DNA of 64,000 nt from an uncultured Bacteroidia bacterium (GTDB lineage: Bacteria > Bacteroidota > Bacteroidia > Bacteroidales > UBA932). The DNA lies in assembly GCA_902801885.1 (NCBI GenBank), contig CADCJX010000001.1, forward strand, positions 191,961 to 255,960, written 5' to 3'. Made by a program: the position numbers and the translations under genes. Positions 16,740-25,893 of the stretch are shown piece after piece (position 1 is the stretch's first letter; each line of letters begins with the position of its first letter). Below the pieces are notes generated by a model. That model was not told where the DNA came from. It was given only the letters and a program-made list of their open reading frames with translations, and did no database searches.

Positions 16740-17762
16740 CTATTTCGATGAAATAGGGAAATAGCTCTCGACACCGAGCTGGTAGACAGCTATCCTGTCC
16801 TGGAGGATAGGGTTGACTCCGTCGGTAAGCTTGACGTTGCAGATGGCAGGGATCCTGTACATCGCTACCGCACCCTTGGCTGCAGTCCCCTTTCCGGTCG
16901 CAGGTGAGACTGCCTGGGGAGTCAGCTCGATAAGATAAGGCTTGCCGGACATGTTGTCAGCTGAGACGATTCCGTCTGCATCTGAAATACGGAAAGCCAC
17001 ATAGGTCTGTGACTTACGATTCTTCTCCGGAACCACGTCACACTTGAGCTTCTGGGTCTGGAAGTCGCTGTAGCCGATGAACATGGACATATATTCCTTC
17101 TCAAGGGCTGCAATCTCCGCGAGGGCTGCACCCATAGCTTCACCGCTGTAAGTGGCATCGGTGTCACCTGTTACGATCTGAACCCTCTTCTTACGGAGGT
17201 CGAAGATCATCTCGGCAGCCTCCTTAGCCCTCTGCTCAAGGGACTTCTGTACTACCATGTTCTGCTGTACGCCGACACGGTTGCCGTCGACTCCACGGAA
17301 CAGTGTGGTTGCCTCTGAAGTAAGGTTGGAACTCACCCCCTTGTCGGAGAAATCAGCGCCTGCCTGGGAAGCGAACCTCCACTGGGACCCGTTCCCGAAA
17401 GAACCATCGTTGACAGCGATAAGTCCCTGTGATGTAAGGGAAAGGAATGACATGGAGTTCTTGTCCGGAGTGATGAAAAAGCGGTTGCTCTGGTCAGCCT
17501 CGATCACAGGGGTCATCTTGACTGCAGTGAGTGAACATGTCTTCTGGTCTTCCTGACGGGCATCCACGCCAAGATATTTCTGTGCGAACTTGGCATAGGG
17601 ACCTGCATAGAAATTCTCACGCACCGCCTCGACCTCGAGGGTAATGGTGGTCTGCGGCAGGGCATAGGAAACCGTCCCCATGGGGTCCTGTGCAGCTGTC
17701 TTAACGGCAGGTAAGAGTGCGGCTGCCGCAAGTAGGAAAGTCAGTGCTTTTTTCATTTTCAT
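16740..17762 (-). CDS. DUF4831 family exported protein
   Basis: A 340-residue protein with a signal peptide (MKMKKALTFLLAAAALLPAV). The body matches the Bacteroidota DUF4831 family: an N-terminal YALPQTTITLEVEAVRENFY region, then AAEMIFDLRKKR and QTYVAFRISDADGI toward the C-terminus. The function is unknown. The start is the ATG at 17762 or 17756; the longer frame to 17798 would overlap the upstream acyltransferase. It precedes pepD with only the repeat element between. Confidence 0.75.
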   Translation of the reverse strand: MKMKKALTFLLAAAALLPAVKTAAQDPMGTVSYALPQTTITLEVEAVRENFYAGPYAKFAQKYLGVDARQEDQKTCSLTAVKMTPVIEADQSNRFFITPDKNSMSFLSLTSQGLIAVNDGSFGNGSQWRFASQAGADFSDKGVSSNLTSEATTLFRGVDGNRVGVQQNMVVQKSLEQRAKEAAEMIFDLRKKRVQIVTGDTDATYSGEAMGAALAEIAALEKEYMSMFIGYSDFQTQKLKCDVVPEKNRKSQTYVAFRISDADGIVSADNMSGKPYLIELTPQAVSPATGKGTAAKGAVAMYRIPAICNVKLTDGVNPILQDRIAVYQLGVESYFPISSK

Positions 17763-17788
17763 ATCGTTAACGTTTTTGACATTATTAA

Positions 17789-18703
17789 TCATTTCCATCT
17801 CTTATGTGTCCAGAGGTAGCACCAGGGAGCAGCCTCGATGTCTTTCTGGAGAAGATTGTAGTACTCGTCCATGATCTCCCGGACAGTCAACTTGGAAGCG
17901 TCCGGGCAGATCTGGGTAAACCGCCACTCGTAGTGGCCCTTCCCTACCGGGAAAAGACTGGCATACAAGACGCTCCAACCGAACTTCCTGGCCAGGGAGG
18001 CTCCGCCGAACATAGTCCTGGTCTCCTGGTGGAGGAAATCAACGGTGATGTCCGACACCGAGTCCCTGTAGGGGCACTGGTCGGACAGCATGTTCACGAC
18101 CAGTTTCCTATCCTTGTTCCCAAGGACATGACGTAGGATGTTCTCCGTGCTGATATACCCCTTATAATCAAGGTATTTTACCGGAGCGCAGCGGTTGTCT
18201 CCCATGATCTCATCCCACATCTTACTTTTGAGGGGCTTGTACACGAAGATCACATCGTCCGGCACAAGGCCTTCAAGGATCTTGCCGCCCGGACGGTAAT
18301 CATAGTTCAGGCAGCCACCCAGCAACTCCCAGTTGCCGAAGTGTGAGGTCAGCACCGCTACTCCGGGGCTCTCTGAATATGCCCTCTCAAAGACCTCGAG
18401 GTTTGAATATTCAACCAGCTTCTTCGCCTTCAGGCGCTCAGGGTTCCTGCAGCCGCCGAACCATATCGCCTCGGCTGCCAAGCGGCCGAAGTGCTTGTAG
18501 AACCTACCGGATATCTCACTAAGTTCCTTGTATTTCTTGTCCGGGAATGACCGTGAAAGGTTGATCATAACCACGTCACGCCTGTAGCGCAATACATCCT
18601 TGAGGATCCAGGAGAAGAAACCAAAACATACATAATGGAAACCGAGCGGCAGCGCACCGAGCGCCCTCATGATCCCTTTCATTATGCTGGTACCGACATT
18701 CAT
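17789..18703 (-). CDS. LpxL/HtrB-type lipid A acyltransferase family protein
   Basis: A 304-residue protein with an N-terminal membrane segment and the LpxL-family catalytic motif HFGNWE (H-x4-E), plus NMLSDQCPYRDS and WCYLWTHKRWK near the C-terminus. Members add secondary acyl chains to lipid A at the inner-membrane face. The start at 18703 fits because the longer frame begins upstream of the -7 box at 18726-18733. DUF4831 follows 26 bases later and may be cotranscribed. Confidence 0.85.
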   Translation of the reverse strand: MNVGTSIMKGIMRALGALPLGFHYVCFGFFSWILKDVLRYRRDVVMINLSRSFPDKKYKELSEISGRFYKHFGRLAAEAIWFGGCRNPERLKAKKLVEYSNLEVFERAYSESPGVAVLTSHFGNWELLGGCLNYDYRPGGKILEGLVPDDVIFVYKPLKSKMWDEIMGDNRCAPVKYLDYKGYISTENILRHVLGNKDRKLVVNMLSDQCPYRDSVSDITVDFLHQETRTMFGGASLARKFGWSVLYASLFPVGKGHYEWRFTQICPDASKLTVREIMDEYYNLLQKDIEAAPWCYLWTHKRWK

Positions 18704-18725
18704 CTCAATTCCTGTTCGTAGCTTA

Positions 18726-18733
18726 CAAATATA
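18726..18733 (-). promoter_or_regulatory. -7 promoter box for the LpxL-type gene
   Basis: The minus-strand sequence TATATTTG matches TAnnTTTG, 22 bases before ATG 18703. Confidence 0.6.
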
Positions 18734-18754
18734 ACAAAAGCCCTCCAATTATCA

Positions 18755-18762
18755 TAAATTTG
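18755..18762 (+). promoter_or_regulatory. -7 promoter box for the POT transporter
   Basis: TAAATTTG matches TAnnTTTG, divergent from the box at 18726 and separated from it by 21 bases. It overlaps the first ATG of the open frame, which rules that ATG out. Confidence 0.6.
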
Positions 18763-18825
18763 GATAATCAGCCATTAATTCGTAATTTAGTGAATCCAAT
18801 CCGGATCAAACCAAAACTAATAAAT

Positions 18826-20388
18826 ATGTTCAAAAACCACCCGAAAGGACTGCTTGCCGCTGCTCTCAGCAACATGGGAGAACGCTTCGGCTACTACATC
18901 ATGAATGCGGTCCTTACCCTTTTCCTCTGCTCGAAGTTCGGTCTGACCGACACGAGCGCCGGTATCATTTATTCATTTTTCTATTGCGGCATCTACGTGC
19001 TCGCCCTTGTGGGCGGCATCATTGCCGACAGGACCTCCGACTACAAGGGCACAATCCAAAAAGGATTGATTATCATGGCTGTCGGCTATGCCCTGCTGTC
19101 CATCCCCATCTTTGCCACACCTACCAACAAGGTCTGGCTCCTTCCGTTCACATGCATCGCCCTCTTCCTGATTGCCTTCGGTAACGGTCTGTTCAAAGGC
19201 AATCTCCAGGCCATCGTGGGACAGCTCTACGATGACTTCGAGGCTGAAGCGGCAAAGGAAGGCCCGGAGAAACTCAAATGGGCTCAGGGCCAGAGAGACT
19301 CAGGATTCCAGATCTTCTATGTGTTCATCAACATCGGAGGTCTGATCGCTCCATTCGTGGCTCCGCTCATCCGCCAATGGTGGCTGGGACTGCACAATGT
19401 ATCCTACAATGCCCAGCTTCCTCGCCTTTGCCATAACTTCATCACCAGCGGTGATGTCTCGAACAACCTGATTTCCGAAGCCGCCAATGCCGGTGCGGTC
19501 CTGGATCCTACGAACGTTCAGGCCATAGGAGATTTCTGCAGCAACTACCTCAACTACTTCAACACCGGAGTACATTTTTCATTCATAGCTTCGGTCGTCG
19601 CAATGCTGATCTCGTTGACGATCTTCATCTGCACGAAGAAACTCTTCCCCAACCCTGGCAAGAAGGCCGCTGCCGTCTCCTCAGACTACACAGAGGAAGA
19701 AAAGCTCGCAATGGCAAAGGAGATCAAGCAGAGGATGTACGCCCTCTTCGCCGTCCTCGGCGTCGTAATCTTCTTCTGGTTCAGTTTCCACCAGAACGGA
19801 CAGTCCCTGTCGTTCTTCGCCCGTGACTTCGTCAACACCAGCAAGATAGCCCCCGAGATCTGGCAGGCTGTCAACCCGTTCTTCGTGATCGTGCTGACTC
19901 CTTTCATCATGTGGTTCTTCGGTTGGCTCGGCAAGCGCGGCAAGCAGATTTCGACTCCCCGCAAGATTGCCTACGGAATGGGTATAGCTGCCATCGCATA
20001 CATCTTCCTGTCGCTGTTCTCCTTCAAGATGGGTTATCCTTCAGCTCAGGACTTCCTCGCACAGGATTCAGCCGCCCAGGCAAGCATGAAAGCCGGTCCT
20101 TGGGTACTGATCGTCATGTATTTCTTCCTCACCGTTGCCGAACTCTTCATCTCCCCTCTCGGACTTTCCTTCGTATCGAAGGTCGCTCCCAAGAGCATGC
20201 AGGGACTCTGCCAGGGACTCTGGCTCGGTGCTACCGCAGTTGGTAACCTCTTCCTCTTCCTTGGTCCGAAGATGTACAACGTCATGCCTCTGGGATGGTG
20301 CTGGGGAGTGTTCGCATGCCTCTGCCTCATCTCGATGGGAGTCATGTTCGGAATGGTCAAATGGCTCGAAAGAGTGACCAACTCATAG
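18826..20388 (+). CDS. POT/PTR family proton-coupled oligopeptide transporter
   Basis: A 520-residue MFS-fold transporter with the PTR2 signatures NMGERFGYYIMNAVL near the N-terminus and FYVFINIGGLIAPF in the fifth segment. About 12-14 membrane helices are visible, with an expanded loop (about residues 195-235) between helices. It imports di- and tripeptides with protons. Start at 18826: the upstream ATG 18760 lies inside the promoter box. The end is 4 bases from the convergent TIGR02757 gene. Confidence 0.92.
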   Translation: MFKNHPKGLLAAALSNMGERFGYYIMNAVLTLFLCSKFGLTDTSAGIIYSFFYCGIYVLALVGGIIADRTSDYKGTIQKGLIIMAVGYALLSIPIFATPTNKVWLLPFTCIALFLIAFGNGLFKGNLQAIVGQLYDDFEAEAAKEGPEKLKWAQGQRDSGFQIFYVFINIGGLIAPFVAPLIRQWWLGLHNVSYNAQLPRLCHNFITSGDVSNNLISEAANAGAVLDPTNVQAIGDFCSNYLNYFNTGVHFSFIASVVAMLISLTIFICTKKLFPNPGKKAAAVSSDYTEEEKLAMAKEIKQRMYALFAVLGVVIFFWFSFHQNGQSLSFFARDFVNTSKIAPEIWQAVNPFFVIVLTPFIMWFFGWLGKRGKQISTPRKIAYGMGIAAIAYIFLSLFSFKMGYPSAQDFLAQDSAAQASMKAGPWVLIVMYFFLTVAELFISPLGLSFVSKVAPKSMQGLCQGLWLGATAVGNLFLFLGPKMYNVMPLGWCWGVFACLCLISMGVMFGMVKWLERVTNS

Positions 20389-20392
20389 AATA

Positions 20393-21100
20393 CTATTGCT
20401 TGGGATGGGTGACCCCATAGCCGAACAGCGAAAAGTCACCCTTGCAGGGATCACCGGGGAAAATGTCATCGAACACCCCGGTGATTTCTTTTACTGTCAC
20501 TATATCCTTAGGCTTGCGGCAGGTCAGACCGAGATCCACGGCCACGTCGTAGACATGGACGTCAAGCGGGATCAGAAGGCTGCCGGGATCCGTGTTTTTC
20601 CAGAGACCCAGGTCGACCTTCCCGTCGTCACGGACCATCCAACGGCGCATCATGTTGATCTTCTTGTTGGGGGCCTTCAGGTCGGGTTTCTGACCGTAGA
20701 TCCTGACCCTTATCTCATCCTGGGAAAGGCACTCGATGCTGGGCAGTTCCTCATAAACGGTTTTCAGCCGTGAACATATTGCAGCAACCTCGCTCCATTT
20801 GACTGTACGGTGGATGCTGCACGGATCGCACCGCCACTCCCCTTTCATGACATAATCATAGGGTCTCCAGTCCATCTCATCGAAAAGCCGTCCGCAGTCG
20901 CGCACAATCATCGCCCTGCGGCCCCAAGCGAAATGAGCGGCAAAGATGGCCGCAACCTCTACGTCCTTCACAGTGCGTTCACCTCTCCGCTCGAGTTCTG
21001 CAAACCTTCTTGGGAAGGCTATCGGGTCCTCTTCGAAATATTTAGGATCATTATAGGTTTCTGCCCACTCTATGAGCAACAGTCTGGTATTATCATCCAT
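20393..21100 (-). CDS. TIGR02757 family protein of unknown function
   Basis: 235 residues matching the TIGR02757 (DUF2400) family common in Bacteroidota: FAAHFAWGRRAMIVRDC, then NMMRRWMVRDDGKVDLGLW and LLIPLDVHVYDVAVDLGLT. There is no signal peptide, so it is cytosolic. The all-helical pattern and the LIPLDVH motif are reminiscent of helix-hairpin-helix glycosylase relatives, but the function is not established. It overlaps the end of the sulfatase maturase gene by 8 bases and is probably translationally coupled to it. Confidence 0.85.
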   Translation of the reverse strand: MDDNTRLLLIEWAETYNDPKYFEEDPIAFPRRFAELERRGERTVKDVEVAAIFAAHFAWGRRAMIVRDCGRLFDEMDWRPYDYVMKGEWRCDPCSIHRTVKWSEVAAICSRLKTVYEELPSIECLSQDEIRVRIYGQKPDLKAPNKKINMMRRWMVRDDGKVDLGLWKNTDPGSLLIPLDVHVYDVAVDLGLTCRKPKDIVTVKEITGVFDDIFPGDPCKGDFSLFGYGVTHPKQ

Positions 21101-22355
21101 TTCCTGATAGTATTTTACGAGCCCATGGCATCACCTTGGCCGGGGCCTTTTTCAAGATCAGCAGGTCGCGCATCCTCTCGAAGAATGGCTGAGTGTGCCT
21201 GAAATATGCCTTAAGTCCAAGGCAGAGCGAATTGCGAGCCTCGCCGGAAGGAGTCCTGTCGAAACGGTGCTTGGGGCATTCCCCCCTGCAGGCAAAATAG
21301 AACCTGCATTTCATACACTCCGGAGGAAGGCTCGAACGCTTGGCGACTCCGAACCGGAACCGCTTGGGATCGTTGTAGATATCCACGAGTGGTTTCTCAA
21401 GGATGTTCCCGAGAAGATATTCCGGATAGACGAAATGGTCGCAATTGTAGACGTCCCCGTTGTGTTCGACCACAAGGCAGTCCCCGCAGGTCTCGCACAT
21501 GGAACAGACGCCCGGCTGGGCATTGCAATACTGTGCAAGGGTGGCATCGAACATTTGGACGAAATAGTCACCAACATCGGCCACCACCCATTCATCGAAT
21601 ATGTCGCATAGGAACTTGCCATAGCCTTCGGCACTCACGCTCCATGGTGCAAGATAAGCTCCTTCGGTGGAAGGAGACACTATCACCGGCCTGTGATAGT
21701 CCGGCCGGTCCACTACATGTTCGACAGCAGGAAGGAACTGCATGAAATGGCTGCCGATCGACTTGAAGAAGGAATATATTTCCTTGCCACGGCCCTCGCA
21801 ACGAGAATTGACAACGCTCAATGTGTTGAATTCAACACCATGGTGCTTCATCAGATCCACTGACGCCATGACCCTTTCCCAAGTGGGCCTGCCCTGTTTG
21901 TCGAGTCGGAAACCATCATGCACATCCTGAGGACCGTCAAGGGAGATCCCTACCAGGAAGTTATTCATCCTGAAGAAATCGCACCATTTTTCGTCAACGA
22001 GGGTACCGTTCGTCTGGATGGTATTCAATATCCTCTTACCGCCGGCGAATTCCTTCTGGTAAGCCATCGCCCTCCTGAAGAAGTCCAAGCCAAGCAGCAA
22101 AGGCTCTCCTCCATGCCAGCAGAAACTGACCTCGTCCACTGCATTCGCCGTGATGTACTGGCGGATGTATTCCCTAAGCAAGGCGTCGCTCATCACCGCC
22201 TGACGGCCGCCGTACTGGACCGCCTTGTCGAGGTAGTAGCAGTAGGTACAATCGAGATTGCAGGTCGACCCGGCCGGTTTGACCAGTGTCGAAAAAGCGG
22301 TCGGACGCGACTCCTTGACTGCATCCCCAAGAGTAATGGTTCCGGAATTGTTCAT
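21093..22355 (-). CDS. Anaerobic sulfatase-maturating enzyme (radical SAM/SPASM)
   Basis: 420 residues. The radical-SAM motif CNLDCTYC (C32, C36, C39) is followed by YYLDKA, and the C-terminal SPASM region has CNAQPGVCSMCETCGDC and CMKCRFYFACRGEC for two auxiliary [4Fe-4S] clusters. This enzyme oxidises a Cys or Ser of sulfatases to formylglycine. No sulfatase is in the window, so it acts in trans. Its promoter box (22376-22383) lies back to back with that of the divergent zeta-like gene. Confidence 0.9.
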   Translation of the reverse strand: MNNSGTITLGDAVKESRPTAFSTLVKPAGSTCNLDCTYCYYLDKAVQYGGRQAVMSDALLREYIRQYITANAVDEVSFCWHGGEPLLLGLDFFRRAMAYQKEFAGGKRILNTIQTNGTLVDEKWCDFFRMNNFLVGISLDGPQDVHDGFRLDKQGRPTWERVMASVDLMKHHGVEFNTLSVVNSRCEGRGKEIYSFFKSIGSHFMQFLPAVEHVVDRPDYHRPVIVSPSTEGAYLAPWSVSAEGYGKFLCDIFDEWVVADVGDYFVQMFDATLAQYCNAQPGVCSMCETCGDCLVVEHNGDVYNCDHFVYPEYLLGNILEKPLVDIYNDPKRFRFGVAKRSSLPPECMKCRFYFACRGECPKHRFDRTPSGEARNSLCLGLKAYFRHTQPFFERMRDLLILKKAPAKVMPWARKILSGNG

Positions 22356-22375
22356 GGCGGTTATGTCTCTTCACG

Positions 22376-22383
22376 CAAATTTA
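22376..22383 (-). promoter_or_regulatory. -7 promoter box for the sulfatase maturase
   Basis: The minus-strand sequence TAAATTTG matches TAnnTTTG and ends 20 bases before ATG 22355. It lies one base from the divergent box at 22385. Confidence 0.65.
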
Positions 22384-22384
22384 G

Positions 22385-22392
22385 TATTTTTG
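22385..22392 (+). promoter_or_regulatory. -7 promoter box for the zeta-like kinase/tldDE operon
   Basis: TATTTTTG matches TAnnTTTG and ends 9 bases before ATG 22402. Confidence 0.65.
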
Positions 22393-22401
22393 CACGATAT
22401 A

Positions 22402-23016
22402 ATGCCCAGGCTCTTCATCATATCAGGTTGCAACGGATCCGGAAAGACCACGGCCACGTACGCCATCCTCCCCGAGATACTAGGTTGCAGCGAATTCGTG
22501 AACTCTGACGAGTTCGCAAAGAGCCTTGCGCCCTTCAGCCCTGAGAAGGCCTATGTCGGAGCCAGCCGCTACATGCTCCTGAAGATGAGGAACCTGCTTG
22601 GCCGCAAAGTCGATTTCGGCATAGAAACCACCCTGGCCACCAGATCCTTGCTAAAGATGATAAAGGAGGCTAAGGCCAAGGGGTACTATGTTACCATCCT
22701 CTACCTCTGGCTCAATTCTCCCGAGCTGGCCGTAGCCAGGGTCAAGGCCAGGGTCGAAGCCGGAGGACACAACATCAAGGAGGAGACGATCCGAAGGCGC
22801 TACCACGTGGGACTTCACTATTTCTTCAGGGATTTCATGCCGCTCTGCGACAGGTGGATCCTCTATGACAATTCAGACGGCATGCTGACGGTAGTGGCAG
22901 AAAGTTCCGAGGGAGGCACGATTGTAAGGGACCCTGAAAAGTTCAGCAGGATCAAGGGTATAAACGAGGCTTATGAGAAGGAGCTGAAGGAAGAAAGCAG
23001 GAAGAAGAATGTTTAA
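22402..23016 (+). CDS. Zeta toxin-like P-loop kinase/ATPase
   Basis: A 204-residue protein whose P-loop is GCNGSGKTT (residues 9-17). Zeta-family landmarks follow: SEFVNSDEFAKSL, ETTLATRSLLKMIKEAKAKGYYV, and the Arg-rich lid VKARVEAGGHNIKEETIRRRY. Relatives phosphorylate UDP-sugars (zeta toxins) or are uncharacterised kinases. No antitoxin gene is next to it, so a housekeeping role is as likely as toxicity. The start at 22402 lies just after its promoter box; a longer frame (22258) would overlap the divergent maturase. It overlaps tldD by 8 bases. Confidence 0.82.
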   Translation: MPRLFIISGCNGSGKTTATYAILPEILGCSEFVNSDEFAKSLAPFSPEKAYVGASRYMLLKMRNLLGRKVDFGIETTLATRSLLKMIKEAKAKGYYVTILYLWLNSPELAVARVKARVEAGGHNIKEETIRRRYHVGLHYFFRDFMPLCDRWILYDNSDGMLTVVAESSEGGTIVRDPEKFSRIKGINEAYEKELKEESRKKNV

Positions 23017-24508
23017 GGAAGAAAGATATTATCTGGACCTTTTCCAGGTCACTAAGGAACAACTAGCAGCCCTTGCCTGTAAAGGGCTCGGAGAAGGAGG
23101 AAGCTATTGCGACCTTTTCTTTGAAAACACCACTTACCATGATTTGCTTCTCCGGGATGGAATAGTCTCATCCGGAGGATTCCATATTGATTATGGTGTA
23201 GGAATAAGGGTTTTGAAGGGCGACCGTACCGGTTATGCCTATTCAGAGAGCACGGATTCAAAGTCAATGGCGGAAGCTGTCATGGCTGCTTCCAAGATCG
23301 CGATGGGGTCTTCATCTTCGAATATGGTAAAGCCGGAGTGCCCAGCTGCCACGGCCGAGTCCATCCTCGCTTCGCTGCGGCTGAGTACGGCCGATGGCAC
23401 AGGGCACCTCCGGCATGCCACAGTCAAAATTGAAGATTTCTACCCCTATGTAAATGATTGGCGCGAGGCAGAGGCCAGCCAGTTCGTCCCGTCTCTGGAG
23501 AAACTCCAGCAAAGCATCAGTTCCAGGGACAGCCGCGTACTGAAAGTCATCGTATCGCTCTCAGACCAGGTCAGCGACATCATGATGTTCAATTCCCTCG
23601 GGGAACTGACTTTCGACTCTCGGCCCATGGGCACACTGGCCGTTTCAGTAGTATTCAGCCAGGATGGAAGGATAGAGAACAAGACAGTCTCCCGGAGCTA
23701 CAGGACGGGTAATGAAATGATAAGCGAAGCCCTTCTCGAAGAAATTGCTGCCGAAGCCGTTTCAGGAATAGATGAACGGTTCGGGGCCAGGCGCCCGAAA
23801 GGTGGACAAATGCCGGTCGTCATGGGTGCAGGAGCTTCAGGGATACTCCTCCATGAAGCGATGGGGCATGCCTTCGAAGCTGACTTCAACCGCAAAGGCC
23901 AGTCTATCTTCAGCGGCAGGATCGGGCAGAAAGTCTGCAACGAGGACATCTCGATTGTTGATGACGGGACCATAAAGGGGAACCGCGGTGCCGTAAACTT
24001 CGATGACGAAGGGGTGAGAGGGCAGAAGACCTTCATGGTCAGGAACGGAGTCCTGGAGTCCTACCTCCATGACAGGATCAGTGCTGCGCATTTCGGAGTC
24101 TCCCCAACCGGCAACGGACGGAGGGAGAGTTTCCGTTATGCTCCGATCCCGAGGATGAGGGCGACATACATGCTCTCCGGTAGTGCTGAAAAGGAAGGGA
24201 TCATCTCTTCCGTCAAGAAAGGCATCTACGTGGACCAGTTCAGCAACGGTCAGGTACAGATAGGTGAAGGAGATTTCACATTCTTTGTAAAGAGCGGTTT
24301 CCTCATCGAAGACGGACGCCTTACTATGCCGGTCAAAGACATCAACATAATCGGTAACGGTCCACAGGCCCTGGCAGACATCATCGCCGTAGGTAACGAC
24401 TTGAAGGTAGATGAAGGCGCCTGGACCTGCGGCAAAGGCCAGAGCTGCCCGGTTTCCTGCGGGATACCTACAGTACTTATAAAGAACCTTACAGTGGGAG
24501 GAGAATAG
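23009..24508 (+). CDS. tldD: TldD metalloprotease subunit
   Basis: A 499-residue PmbA/TldD family protein with the zinc motif HEAMGHAFEAD (HExxxH type), preceded by the TldD-type MGAGASGILL. TldD and TldE form a heterodimeric protease that trims unfolded peptides; in E. coli they act on microcin B17 precursor and the CcdA antitoxin. Here tldD overlaps the zeta-like gene and is followed directly by tldE, so the three are coupled. Confidence 0.94.
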   Translation: MFKEERYYLDLFQVTKEQLAALACKGLGEGGSYCDLFFENTTYHDLLLRDGIVSSGGFHIDYGVGIRVLKGDRTGYAYSESTDSKSMAEAVMAASKIAMGSSSSNMVKPECPAATAESILASLRLSTADGTGHLRHATVKIEDFYPYVNDWREAEASQFVPSLEKLQQSISSRDSRVLKVIVSLSDQVSDIMMFNSLGELTFDSRPMGTLAVSVVFSQDGRIENKTVSRSYRTGNEMISEALLEEIAAEAVSGIDERFGARRPKGGQMPVVMGAGASGILLHEAMGHAFEADFNRKGQSIFSGRIGQKVCNEDISIVDDGTIKGNRGAVNFDDEGVRGQKTFMVRNGVLESYLHDRISAAHFGVSPTGNGRRESFRYAPIPRMRATYMLSGSAEKEGIISSVKKGIYVDQFSNGQVQIGEGDFTFFVKSGFLIEDGRLTMPVKDINIIGNGPQALADIIAVGNDLKVDEGAWTCGKGQSCPVSCGIPTVLIKNLTVGGE

Positions 24509-24510
24509 TG

Positions 24511-25878
24511 ATGGAAGAGATCAACGGAATACTGCGTGAAGAAGAGATCCGCCTCGCTCACGAATGCATTGGAAGGGCACTGTCCCTAGGCGCGGACAAG
24601 GTACGCATAACCTTGAACAAAAGCCTGATGGAGCTGTTCGGCACCTTGAATGGAGAGCTTGACAAGGTAAACCACTGCCTGGACAGGTCGATGAGCATCT
24701 GCCTGTTTGTAAACGGAAGGTTCGGCAGTTTTTCCACAAACCGCCTGGTTGAAGAAGAACTGGACAACTTCCTTTCGCGGTCCATAGCGATGGTCAGGAT
24801 GCTGGCAGAAGACCCTTGCAGGGATCTTCCTGACCCGTCTAGGACTTGCATGAATGCCAAATCAGGTCTTGAACTGGGCCTCTACGACCCAGCCTATCCC
24901 GGCATAAACTCAGACATGAGGCTCAAGCTGGCCCTTGACTCATCCATATTCATGAATCACAAAGGAGAAGACCTCATCTCTGAAGAAGGTGAGTACTCCG
25001 ATTCCATCTTCGACACCTATGTGATCGATTCCAACGGGCTGGAGTGCCGCCACACCGAGACCTCCTTTGAATATGGGGTTGAAATGACAGTCCAGGACGC
25101 GGAAGGCAACCGTTTCAGCGGCTATTGGTGGGATTCTGCTCCGGTTTTCAAGGATCTCAAGGCGCTTTCATGTGGGGAGACGGCCCTTCAAAGGGCAAGG
25201 GCCCAGATCGGTCCGATCAAGGTACAAGGAGGTGAATATACCATGGTGGTCGACAGCGAAAACTCTTCAAGGCTCCTGACACCGGTCACCAATGCCCTCG
25301 GAGCCTTCGCCCTGCAGCAGAAGAATTCATTCCTTCTAGACAGTCTGGGCAAGAAGATATTCCCCGAGTGGATGGATGTCATTGACAAGCCACATGCTGC
25401 CGGACAGACTGGTTCCAGGCTTTTCGATTCAGAAGGGGTCGCCACAAGGGAGACACCCGTCATCGAAGGAGGAATCATCAAGGAATATTTCGTCAACACC
25501 TACATGGCGGCTAAGATGGGGATTGCACCCACCATCGAAGACGTCATCCGTCCTGTTATCCCTCCATGCACGGCTCCTGGGCTGGAAAGACCGGAGAAGC
25601 TGGACAGGAACGGGATCATGAATATGGTCGGAGAAGGAATCCTTGTGACCGGCTTCAACGGAGGCAACAGCAATTCCGCCACGGGAGATTTCTCGTTCGG
25701 AGTAGAAGGGTTCCTTTTCAAGGATGGAAAGATAGTACATCCCGTCCGTGAGATGCTGATAACGGGAAACCTGATAACTCTCTGGAACAACCTCCTGGCA
25801 GCCGGAGACGATGCCAGGCCTTGCAAGTCAAAACTTATTCCTACCTTAGCGTTCGGAAAAGTCTATTTCAGCGCATAA
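24511..25878 (+). CDS. tldE: TldE/PmbA metalloprotease subunit
   Basis: A 455-residue PmbA/TldD family protein without the HExxxH motif, as expected for the TldE partner. Features include VVDSENSSRLLTPVTNALG and a C-terminal FNGGNSNSATGDFSFGVEG region conserved in PmbA. The ATG at 24511 follows the tldD stop by 2 bases. A GTG at 24508 overlaps that stop and is the alternative start. A purine-rich GGAGGAG lies just before the start, one of few Shine-Dalgarno-like sequences here. Confidence 0.93.
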   Translation: MEEINGILREEEIRLAHECIGRALSLGADKVRITLNKSLMELFGTLNGELDKVNHCLDRSMSICLFVNGRFGSFSTNRLVEEELDNFLSRSIAMVRMLAEDPCRDLPDPSRTCMNAKSGLELGLYDPAYPGINSDMRLKLALDSSIFMNHKGEDLISEEGEYSDSIFDTYVIDSNGLECRHTETSFEYGVEMTVQDAEGNRFSGYWWDSAPVFKDLKALSCGETALQRARAQIGPIKVQGGEYTMVVDSENSSRLLTPVTNALGAFALQQKNSFLLDSLGKKIFPEWMDVIDKPHAAGQTGSRLFDSEGVATRETPVIEGGIIKEYFVNTYMAAKMGIAPTIEDVIRPVIPPCTAPGLERPEKLDRNGIMNMVGEGILVTGFNGGNSNSATGDFSFGVEGFLFKDGKIVHPVREMLITGNLITLWNNLLAAGDDARPCKSKLIPTLAFGKVYFSA

Positions 25879-25893
25879 ACAAAAATTTATCAT

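Noticed and set aside
16600..16740. CRISPR-like array suggested by the two 22-base repeats
   Set aside because: The copies are directly adjacent with no spacer, there are only two, and no cas gene is in the window.
22402..23016. Complete toxin-antitoxin pair
   Set aside because: No small antitoxin gene (epsilon-like or HTH) adjoins the zeta-like gene; the neighbours are tldD and the sulfatase maturase.
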